A stretch of DNA of 5,127 bases, taken from positions 1-5,127 of the forward strand of contig SMVY01000082.1 of the NCBI GenBank assembly GCA_004357415.1. Reading direction: 5' to 3'. A program made the position numbers and the translations under genes. This DNA comes from Gemmatimonadota bacterium (lineage in GTDB: Bacteria; Gemmatimonadota; Gemmatimonadetes; Gemmatimonadales; GWC2-71-9). Below are positions 1-4,487 of the stretch, one piece after another; position 1 is the first letter of the stretch, and every line of letters begins with the position of its first letter. The notes below the pieces were generated by a model. The model did not search any database. It worked only from the letters and a program-made list of their open reading frames with translations, and was not told the origin of the DNA.

Positions 1-1328
1 AGGGCTACGGGCCTTTCCCAAAGGACAGTTTGTGGCACTACCTGTCGCTCGCCGACGCCGCCAATCATGGCCAGTCGATGCATGACAGCATGCTGGTCGA
101 ATCCGGGGCGTGCATCGCCCGAATCCAACTGGGCCAGGTGCCCGACTCCCTACAAGAGGACCGGGCCGGAGACTGCCGCTCTGTAGCGGTGGGGATGACC
201 AGACGGTTTCCCCACGACCCCGATTCCTGGGTGGCACTGGGCGTGGCCGGCTGGGAGTTGAGAGATCTGATCGACGTCCCGGCCGAACTGGGGACGCCCA
301 GCGGGATGTTCGACAGCGCCCTCACGAAGGATCCTGGATACGGCCTGGCGTATGCACCCGCCCTCATGGTGGCGGGCATCTCGCGCAACTTCCCGGCGCT
401 ACGACAACTGACCATCGCGTTTCGAGATTTCACGCCACCGTTCCACCCACCCGAGCGTTTCGGGGGCAATATCCAGTTGGTTGCCCAGCTGTTGGACCCG
501 GACGCCGACACAATCGTCACCAATCAGTTGCTCGACACCCTTTCCAGTTGCGTGGTGGAGTCCGTTGCTTATGACCGCTTTTTGCTCGTCTTCGTGGATT
601 CCGCCGAGAGCACCATCCAGATCGGCCGTGCACTCAACGCTCGCCCTGATCTCCGGTGCCTGTTCACCCATGGGAATTTTGCGCTGAGGTACCTCGGCGC
701 CCAACTGATCCAGCGAGGACACCTGGTTGAGGCGTACACGGTCGTCCGTGACAGCCACGCAGGATGGTTCCCCACGGTGTTCCCGGAGTTGGCAATCTAC
801 GGCGGCGTCCCGCCAGAGATAGCCGATTCGGTATTTCAGGACTGGCTGGCAAGCGACGGTTCCTCTGGGCTGGATTGGGTGGCGTGGTGGTGGGCCCAAC
901 GGGGTGACACGGCCTCGATCAAGCAGTACATCAGCAGACGCGCAGACAACAAGAACCGAGTCAGTTCGGCGTTTCTGGCGCTGGCGCGGAGGGACACCGC
1001 GACTGCGCTCGCTGAATTCGCCGTCGCGGACCAGCATGGCATGACGATGCACTACTGGCCTTTGGTGCACGCAAGGCTCCTGATCGCCACCGGGAAGGAT
1101 CGAGAAGCTCGGGAGGCGATTCGGTGGAGCCCGCCGGGCATCGGCTGGCTGACATTGACCCACGGCTTCTGGTCGCTGGAGCGTGCCCGCGTCGCAGAAC
1201 GGCTCGGCGAGACCGAACAGGCCGTTAGGGATTACCAGGATGTGATGGACGTCTGGCTCCACGCGGACGAGAGCTTGCAGGGCTACGTAGAAGAATCGCG
1301 TGAGGCGCTTGAGCGTTTGGCTTCTTAG
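1..1328 (+). CDS. C-terminal part of a large helical-repeat (TPR-like) protein, probably the tail of a Ser/Thr kinase (5' end outside window)
   Basis: The reading frame is open from base 3 to the TAG at 1326-1328, giving about 441 visible residues. The frame is already open at the edge (GYGPFPKDS precedes the TTG at 30), so that TTG is not a credible start and the gene begins upstream. The visible part is soluble and helical, with degenerate repeat units. Near the end it reads ALARRDTATALAEFA, then ARLLIATGKDREA, then LERARVAERLGETEQAVRDY, then a final helix ending ALERLAS. This order is typical, from family knowledge, of the C-terminal TPR-like region of large Gemmatimonadota kinases and related BTAD/TPR regulators, where it follows the kinase domain and a membrane helix. 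The start of a second kinase 30 bp downstream fits such a cluster. No catalytic motif is visible, so the kinase assignment is inference. It could also be the tail of a TPR-bearing transcriptional regulator. Confidence 0.75.
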   Translation, partial: GYGPFPKDSLWHYLSLADAANHGQSMHDSMLVESGACIARIQLGQVPDSLQEDRAGDCRSVAVGMTRRFPHDPDSWVALGVAGWELRDLIDVPAELGTPSGMFDSALTKDPGYGLAYAPALMVAGISRNFPALRQLTIAFRDFTPPFHPPERFGGNIQLVAQLLDPDADTIVTNQLLDTLSSCVVESVAYDRFLLVFVDSAESTIQIGRALNARPDLRCLFTHGNFALRYLGAQLIQRGHLVEAYTVVRDSHAGWFPTVFPELAIYGGVPPEIADSVFQDWLASDGSSGLDWVAWWWAQRGDTASIKQYISRRADNKNRVSSAFLALARRDTATALAEFAVADQHGMTMHYWPLVHARLLIATGKDREAREAIRWSPPGIGWLTLTHGFWSLERARVAERLGETEQAVRDYQDVMDVWLHADESLQGYVEESREALERLAS

Positions 1329-1345
1329 GGGCCAATCGGTAGTCT
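1317..1345 (+). promoter_or_regulatory. Candidate promoter of the truncated kinase gene
   Basis: TTGGCT (1317-1322), a 17-bp spacer and TAGTCT (1340-1345) lie just ahead of the ATG at 1358. The first box overlaps the last codons of the upstream gene. The start has no clear Shine-Dalgarno sequence, and the -10-like box is about 12 bp from the ATG, which would fit a leaderless or nearly leaderless message. The -10 box also sits in a small inverted repeat, cggta (1337-1341) and taccg (1346-1350). The boxes resemble those proposed for the two lipoprotein genes in this window. This is a visual match only. Confidence 0.3.
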
Positions 1346-1357
1346 TACCGTGGAACC

Positions 1358-1540
1358 ATGACCGAGCCGCTGGATCAGCTTACCCAGGCCCTTGCCGACG
1401 GATACACCATCCACCGCGAGTTGGGCAGTGGCGGCATGGCCACGGTCTACCTGGCCGAAGACTTGAAGCACCTGCAAGATGTTGCTGATCATGCCCCGGG
1501 ATGTATCGCGCTAACTAGTTTTCTTGGCCCCTGCGGGTAG
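1358..1540 (+). pseudogene. Truncated N-terminus of a PknB-like Ser/Thr protein kinase
   Basis: An ATG at 1358 opens a 60-codon frame. Residues 1-38 match the classic beginning of bacterial eukaryotic-like kinases: a short lead (LDQLTQALADGYTIHREL), the nucleotide-binding glycine loop GSGGMATV (about 23-30), then YLAEDLKH. An intact kinase would continue with an x-VA-x-K-V segment carrying the ATP-anchoring lysine, then the HRD and DFG motifs. Here, from about base 1472, the sequence changes to LQDVADHAPGCIAL..., which I do not recognise, and stops at TAG 1538-1540. With no catalytic lysine or loop, kinase activity is not possible. The gene directly follows the tail of what is probably another kinase, so this looks like the remnant of a tandem kinase pair that lost its body by deletion or rearrangement. 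An assembly join at about 1472 would look the same. Confidence 0.7.
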
Positions 1541-1636
1541 CTTGATCGCTGGCCCGAGCACGATGACCGCGTTGACACTCCGGTATCTCCCATCCGCCTA
1601 CAGGTAATTCCGGCGAACAAGGATCTCCGAAAGAAC

Positions 1637-2119
1637 ATGCCCGTGACTCCAGACCCCCTACCCTTTCGCCTTCGCCTCGCCGGGGAGGACACGATAGACA
1701 CCAGTGGGATACGTTCTGTCAGCTACAAGGTGCGGGGTCTGCTCCACCTCGAGGGCGGCACGCTGGCCTTCGAATGGGCCGTGGACCAGAGCACCGAGAG
1801 CGTCGGGCTCGGGGGCGTCTCCACCGACGTCGAAAAGTTTGACTACGAGGAACTCGTGGTGCCGCTGACGTGGCTCACCGAGGTGCGGCTCACCCGATTT
1901 CCGTCGCGGCGCCTGAAGCTACGAGCCCGGAGGCTGGATGCCTTCGACGGAATACCGGCGGCACGCCCCGGGAGCATCTCGCTCCGCGTTCGCTGGCGGG
2001 ACCGGCACCTGGCCAGGGCCATGGTGGAGGCTATTGAAGAGGCGCGAGTCGAGGCGCTGGCGTATCCCGAACGCGAGCTGTTGGCGGACGGAGACACGCC
2101 GGCGGGGGGTGTTGACTAG
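1637..2119 (+). CDS. Hypothetical 160-aa soluble protein, possibly PH-like fold
   Basis: An ATG at 1637 is the first standard start in the frame after the TAG at 1538-1540. The SD is weak (AAGGA at 1619-1623 is rather far, gaaag at 1629-1633 rather close). The protein has no signal peptide or membrane helix. It alternates short beta-like stretches: residues 28-38 (SVSYKVRGLLH), 42-48 (TLAFEWA), 73-86 (a hydrophobic pair including LTWLTEVRL) and 92-99 (RLKLRARR). Then comes a GSISLRVRW strand and a long amphipathic helix from about 122 to 142 (DRHLARAMVEAIEEARVEAL). Seven strands capped by a C-terminal helix is the layout of PH/GRAM-like domains, and the WLTEVRL and RLDAFDGIP stretches suggest the same, but this is a fold guess, not a family hit. 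The acidic C-terminal tail looks disordered. Function unknown; no operon partner is evident. Confidence 0.7.
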   Translation: MPVTPDPLPFRLRLAGEDTIDTSGIRSVSYKVRGLLHLEGGTLAFEWAVDQSTESVGLGGVSTDVEKFDYEELVVPLTWLTEVRLTRFPSRRLKLRARRLDAFDGIPAARPGSISLRVRWRDRHLARAMVEAIEEARVEALAYPERELLADGDTPAGGVD

Positions 2120-2120
2120 T

Positions 2121-2179
2121 ACATATGTGATTCTTGATTCTTGATTCTTGAGGTGTTGGCTTCTCATATGTCCGGACAT
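2121..2179. repeat. Short tandem repeat flanked by palindromes upstream of the 55-aa gene
   Basis: The 7-mer gattctt occurs three times head to tail at 2129-2149. It is preceded by the palindrome acatatgt (2121-2128). The heptamer catatgt recurs at 2165-2171, 43 bp (about four helical turns) from its first copy at 2122-2128. The second copy runs into a perfect 12-bp palindrome, atgtccggacat (2168-2179). The AT-rich stretch stands out from its GC-rich surroundings and lies 40-98 bp before the ATG of the 55-aa gene, so it may hold an operator or promoter. No convincing -35/-10 pair could be fixed. Confidence 0.5.
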
Positions 2180-2204
2180 CGGGCCAGGGGCCACGCAGAC
2201 TAAG

Positions 2205-2210
2205 AAGGAG
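2205..2210 (+). promoter_or_regulatory. Strong ribosome binding site of the 55-aa gene
   Basis: AAGGAG lies 8 nt before the ATG at 2219, with a purine-rich run (aagaaggaga) around it. It is the best Shine-Dalgarno in the window. It is the main reason to accept the short frame that follows and its start. Confidence 0.75.
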
Positions 2211-2218
2211 ACGAGCTC

Positions 2219-2386
2219 ATGGAAATTGACCAGGCCACGTTCGACGAGATCGCGGCACTCATCCACAGCGACGACAGCCCAGTGGGTATCGACGCCAAGA
2301 AGACGCACATCATCATCATCCACAAGCTGAGGCAGATCGAACGACACCTCGCGGCCCTCGTCGGCCAACAGGGCCAGCGGCCATAG
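2219..2386 (+). CDS. Small conserved-looking hypothetical protein, 55 aa
   Basis: The ATG at 2219 sits 8 nt after a full AAGGAG, and the frame ends at TAG 2384-2386. The protein begins MEIDQATFDEIAALIHSDD, continues SPVGIDAKKTHIIIIHKL, and ends RQIERHLAALVGQQGQRP. It has no signal peptide. The run of four isoleucines is too short and too flanked by charge to be a membrane span. The two halves look like amphipathic helices joined by a glycine-containing turn (PVGIDA), with the second helix (THIIIIHKLRQIERHLAAL) carrying heptad-like hydrophobic spacing suited to dimerisation. The charge pattern, SD and codon use look like a real gene. I have an impression of similar small proteins with a GIDAKKTHI-type core in other bacteria but cannot name a family. 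The cupin gene starts 66 bp downstream, so the two may be co-transcribed. Function unknown. Confidence 0.7.
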   Translation: MEIDQATFDEIAALIHSDDSPVGIDAKKTHIIIIHKLRQIERHLAALVGQQGQRP

Positions 2387-2451
2387 CCCGCGGCCCCGAA
2401 AGCTGATGTTGAGCCAGGAGCGTCAGGACACATTCGGGGGAAGGGTGACAC

Positions 2452-2793
2452 ATGAGCGATCAGGCAGCGGACAACCAGTCGTTTCCGGGTCCCCTGGCCG
2501 GGGCCGTGGAATACCAGGCCGATTCGATCGTCAGCAAGATCCTGGGGAAAACCAGCGGCGGTAGCGCCACCCTGTTCGCCTTCGCCGAGGGCCAGGAACT
2601 GAGCGAACACACCGCGCCGTTCGACGCGCTCATCTACCTGGTGGAAGGCGAGGCCAGAATATCCGTGGGTCAGGCCAGCGCCACGGCGACCGCGGGTGAT
2701 TTAGTCCGCCTCCCGGCCAACGTGCCCCACGCGGTAGCGGCGGTGACGGCCTTCAAGATGTTGCTCATCATGCTGCGAGAGAAGGACCAATGA
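2452..2793 (+). CDS. Small single-domain cupin protein
   Basis: The ATG at 2452 follows a G-rich SD-like stretch (gggggaaggg, 2436-2445). The 113-aa product is one cupin beta-barrel with no signal peptide. Cupin motif 1 spans residues 47-66 (GQELSEHTAPFDALIYLVEG), with a single histidine, H53, where the canonical motif has HxH. Motif 2 spans about 82-93 (GDLVRLPANVPH), ending in H93. Length and layout match stand-alone cupin_2 proteins that carry EHTAPFDAL- and PANVPHAV-like motifs. In that group the incomplete metal site is usual, and a ligand-binding or simple enzymatic role is assumed but unproven. The stop TGA overlaps an ATG (ATGA, 2790-2793) that begins an apparent DUF3224-like remnant, which suggests a former translationally coupled pair. 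Substrate cannot be read from sequence. Confidence 0.88.
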   Translation: MSDQAADNQSFPGPLAGAVEYQADSIVSKILGKTSGGSATLFAFAEGQELSEHTAPFDALIYLVEGEARISVGQASATATAGDLVRLPANVPHAVAAVTAFKMLLIMLREKDQ

Positions 2794-2868
2794 CGACCCT
2801 CGCGACAGCCACATTCGAGGTCACCTGATAGGATCAATATCCGTACGGGGAGGCGGCCGATAGCCAGC
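2790..2868 (+). pseudogene. Decayed 5' end of a DUF3224-like gene (tentative)
   Basis: An ATG overlapping the cupin stop opens MTTLATATFEVT, followed directly by TGA and TAG, and then in the same frame DQYPYGEAADSQHF. DUF3224-type proteins, from memory, often begin with a T-A-T-x-T-F-E-V/I-x-S-W-D-E-x-P-Y-x-E pattern. The two stop codons sit exactly where the S-W pair would be, and TAG is one base from TGG. After about 2868 the match fades and no later part of the domain was recognised in any frame. This suggests a gene once coupled to the cupin and since lost by point mutation and deletion. The matching stretch is short, so chance resemblance is possible. The 12-codon frame alone is not a credible gene. 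Confidence 0.4.
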
Positions 2869-2927
2869 ACTTTCCCACGACGATACCTACACGAAGCCGA
2901 CGGTGGAAAGGTGCTCCGTCACCGCGG

Positions 2928-2956
2928 TGGCAAATACCGTAGGTCAGTGGTATCTT
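2928..2956 (+). promoter_or_regulatory. Candidate promoter of the two-domain lipoprotein gene
   Basis: TGGCAA (2928-2933), a 17-bp spacer and TATCTT (2951-2956, within gtatctta) precede the lipoprotein start by about 45 bp. The same arrangement, TGGCTA-N17-TATCTT, lies ahead of the second lipoprotein gene. A 10-bp perfect palindrome, caccgcggtg (2920-2929), touches the -35-like box and could be an operator. The conservation between the two copies is seen; promoter activity is inferred. Confidence 0.45.
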
Positions 2957-2988
2957 ACCCGGTTCTTGTATACCACATTCTATCTACC

Positions 2989-2993
2989 AGGAG
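2989..2993 (+). promoter_or_regulatory. Ribosome binding site fixing the lipoprotein start at 3002
   Basis: AGGAG is 8 nt before the ATG at 3002. The frame stays open further upstream to a GTG at 2903. However, only the 3002 start has an SD and places a clean lipoprotein signal peptide at the N-terminus; the 33 extra residues would also cover the promoter-like boxes. Confidence 0.75.
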
Positions 2994-3001
2994 CACTACG
3001 C

Positions 3002-3775
3002 ATGATCGAATTACACCGCCGGACGATCTCTACCGCCGTCATGGCCCTTGCCATCGGGGTAGGCATAGCCGGTTGCTCGGACGACGAAGACGCCACCGGT
3101 CCCGGAGCCATCAACCCCGCCGTCCTCGGTAACTGGGACGCCACTAGTTTTGTGGCGGGGGGAACCGATTTCATCGGCCTGGGAATGACGTTCAGCTTCT
3201 TCTTCGGCAGCGACGGTGCATATTCCTTCTCCGTCACCGGCGATCTGGCGGGTATCTGCGATACAGGCACGAGCTGCTCCGATGTCGGGGACTTCACGGC
3301 CTCGGCCACTCAGATCGTTCTCGACCCGGGCACCACCGACGAGACGTTCATCAACTACTCGATCTCGGGCACGGTCATGACCACTACTCTCGACCTCGAT
3401 GGAACGAGCGCCACCATCGTGTTCGACAATACCACCCCGCCCCCGGCGCCACCCTCTGCCGTCGTCGGTACCTGGAACGCCACCAGTTTCGATGCCGGGG
3501 GCACTGAACTCATCGGCCTGGGAATGTCGTTCAGCTTCGACTTCGCCACCAACGGCTCATACACCATCACCATCACCAGCGACCAGGGCGGCCTGTGCGA
3601 TGTGGGCACGGACTGCGTCGAGACGGGGCCGTACACGGCCACGGACACGCAGATCGTTCTCGACCCTGGCACCGTCGACGAGTCGATCCTCAATTACACG
3701 ATCTCCGGTTCGACCATGACCGTCAACGCCACCATCGATGGGACAGCCATTTTGGTAGTCCTGACCAAGGTATAG
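3002..3775 (+). CDS. Two-domain secreted lipoprotein with internal duplication
   Basis: A 257-aa product starting at ATG 3002. Residues 1-25 are a type II signal peptide: HRR charge, hydrophobic core TAVMALAIGVG, lipobox IAGC with Cys25, followed by SDDED, so a lipid-anchored envelope protein is expected. A short linker leads to two copies of a ~105-residue beta-rich domain, residues 40-144 and 153-257, joined by a proline-rich linker (TPPPAPPS). Each copy opens with G-x-W-x-ATSF, has a GLGM-x-FSF stretch, a cysteine pair (C86/C92 and C199/C205), and a LDPGT-x-DE motif. By hand count the copies share about 53% identity with no gaps. The opening G-x-W and strand pattern suggest a lipocalin-like or related small barrel; I cannot name the family. 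It is followed by a hairpin and a related one-domain gene. Function unknown. Confidence 0.85.
   Translation: MIELHRRTISTAVMALAIGVGIAGCSDDEDATGPGAINPAVLGNWDATSFVAGGTDFIGLGMTFSFFFGSDGAYSFSVTGDLAGICDTGTSCSDVGDFTASATQIVLDPGTTDETFINYSISGTVMTTTLDLDGTSATIVFDNTTPPPAPPSAVVGTWNATSFDAGGTELIGLGMSFSFDFATNGSYTITITSDQGGLCDVGTDCVETGPYTATDTQIVLDPGTVDESILNYTISGSTMTVNATIDGTAILVVLTKV
3119..3775 (+). repeat. Tandem 339-bp coding repeat within the lipoprotein gene
   Basis: Unit 1 begins at 3119 (gccgtcctcggt) and unit 2 at 3458 (gccgtcgtcggt), an offset of exactly 339 bp or 113 codons. Matching blocks keep that offset throughout, for example catcggcctgggaatg at 3172 and 3511, and cagatcgttctcgaccc at 3311 and 3650. 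There are thus no net insertions or deletions between the copies. Unit 2 ends at the stop. A third, diverged copy forms the body of the next gene from 4019. Confidence 0.9.
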
Positions 3776-3793
3776 CCGGCGCCTACTAATACT

Positions 3794-3829
3794 GGGGGTG
3801 GGGCCCGTGTGTATACGGTCCCCACCTCC
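3794..3829 (+). terminator. Strong hairpin after the first lipoprotein gene, terminator-like without a T tract
   Basis: Left arm gggggtgggg (3794-3803) pairs with ccccacctcc (3820-3829) with one G-T wobble. After a single C/T mismatch, ccgt (3805-3808) pairs with acgg (3815-3818) around a 6-base loop, giving 14 pairs in all. It starts 18 bp after the stop codon and ends before the next gene's promoter-like boxes. That position suits a transcription terminator or mRNA 3'-end stabiliser. No run of T follows, so intrinsic termination is uncertain. Confidence 0.5.
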
Positions 3830-3848
3830 GTCCGCTCGGCCGGCACGC

Positions 3849-3877
3849 TGGCTAACGCCGCCAGCGGGCTGTATCTT
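3849..3877 (+). promoter_or_regulatory. Candidate promoter of the one-domain lipoprotein gene
   Basis: TGGCTA (3849-3854), a 17-bp spacer and TATCTT (3872-3877, within gtatctta). The boxes and spacing match those ahead of the first lipoprotein gene, while the sequence between them differs. The distance to the start codon is shorter here, about 30 bp. Conservation of boxes in diverged surroundings argues for function, although the two regions share ancestry. Confidence 0.45.
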
Positions 3878-3894
3878 AGACCATCTTGCCTACT

Positions 3895-3899
3895 AGGAG
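3895..3899 (+). promoter_or_regulatory. Ribosome binding site fixing the second lipoprotein start at 3908
   Basis: AGGAG, 8 nt before ATG 3908, within ctactaggag, which closely copies ctaccaggag of the first gene. It supports the start at 3908 over an in-frame GTG at 3809. Confidence 0.75.
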
Positions 3900-3907
3900 T
3901 TCTACCC

Positions 3908-4336
3908 ATGATCGCCCTGCGCCGCCGGACCATCTCCGCCGCCATCCTTACCCTAGCGCTCGGCTGGACCGTCGCCGGTTGCTCATCGGACGACAGCACT
4001 GCACCAGGGGTCGACCCTGCCGTCGTCGGCACCTGGAACGCCACCAGTTTCGTGGTCGGGGGCACCAACCTCATTCCCCCCTTGGGTGTGAGCTTCGTTT
4101 TCAACGCCAACGGCACCTACGCGCTCAACTTCACCAGCGACCAGGGCGATTTTTGCGATCCGGGGGAAGTGAACTGCGGGGAGACGGGGGACTACACGTC
4201 CACGAGCACCACGATCACCCTCGACCCCGGGGACACCGACGAGACGATACTGAGCTACTCGATCTCAGGTTCCACCATGACGATCAACGCCACTATCGAA
4301 GGCGAAGCCATTGTGGTCGTCTTGGACAAGGCGTAG
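3908..4336 (+). CDS. One-domain secreted lipoprotein, paralogue of the upstream gene
   Basis: A 142-aa product starting at ATG 3908. The signal peptide mirrors that of the upstream paralogue residue for residue in layout: LRRRTISAA, hydrophobic core, lipobox VAGC with Cys25, then SSDDS. A single domain follows from about residue 38: VVGTWNATSF, a TSDQG stretch, a cysteine pair C83/C90 (one residue wider than in the paralogue), a TLDPGDTDET motif and a closing SGSTMTINATI. By hand alignment it is about 64% identical to the second domain of the upstream protein, more than that protein's two domains share with each other. It was probably made by whole-gene tandem duplication, since promoter-like boxes, SD, signal peptide and domain all correspond. 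Expected to be an envelope lipoprotein; function unknown. Confidence 0.85.
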   Translation: MIALRRRTISAAILTLALGWTVAGCSSDDSTAPGVDPAVVGTWNATSFVVGGTNLIPPLGVSFVFNANGTYALNFTSDQGDFCDPGEVNCGETGDYTSTSTTITLDPGDTDETILSYSISGSTMTINATIEGEAIVVVLDKA

Positions 4337-4354
4337 CGGGCCAGGCCGACGTCT

Positions 4355-4487
4355 GGGTTGGGTAACGGTGATTGTCGCCTTCGTCCGGTCGAGTGGCCGG
4401 ACGGAGCACCGGCGATGGTCCGGTGCACATGAAGCCGCAGCACCAGGGGCAATCGCCGGCCTGTCGTGACCACTCCCCACCCAACCC
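4355..4487 (+). promoter_or_regulatory. Potential structured RNA leader of the permease gene
   Basis: Between the lipoprotein stop and the permease start, inverted repeats nest as in a folded leader. Helix 1: gggttgggt (4355-4363) with acccaaccc (4479-4487). Helix 2: 4366-4376 with 4448-4458, 11 pairs including two G-T. Inside it are two hairpins: 4379-4388 with 4397-4406 (10 pairs, one G-T), and gcaccgg (4406-4412) with ccggtgc (4420-4426). An alternative pairing, ccggcgat (4409-4416) with atcgccgg (4452-4459), would break helix 2 and the last hairpin. The only SD-like purines (aggggc, 4445-4450) enter helix 2, and the GTG start lies between helices 1 and 2. It matches no riboswitch class I know. 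GC-rich DNA forms such pairings by chance, so this needs comparative support. Confidence 0.35.

Noticed and set aside
399..1262. Long minus-strand open frame opposite the first gene
   Set aside because: It is antisense to a well-supported helical-repeat protein, with no recognisable domain. GC-rich codon use produces such mirrors.
1572..1610. Perfect TTGACA (1572-1577) as a promoter for the PH-like gene
   Set aside because: No acceptable -10 hexamer occurs 16-18 bp downstream; the nearest TA-rich options are at about 21 bp or more.
2903..3001. Upstream GTG start giving 33 extra residues to the first lipoprotein
   Set aside because: It lacks an SD, would bury the signal peptide and lipobox, and covers the promoter-like boxes; ATG 3002 has AGGAG at 8 nt.
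3809..3907. Upstream GTG start for the second lipoprotein
   Set aside because: Same reasons; it lies inside the hairpin, and ATG 3908 has AGGAG at 8 nt and yields Cys25 like its paralogue.
4439..4475. Resemblance of agcaccaggggcaa to c-di-GMP-I or glycine riboswitch cores
   Set aside because: The remaining conserved parts of either class (GCGACGCAAAGCC for c-di-GMP-I; GGAGAG and CTCTCAGG for glycine) are absent.
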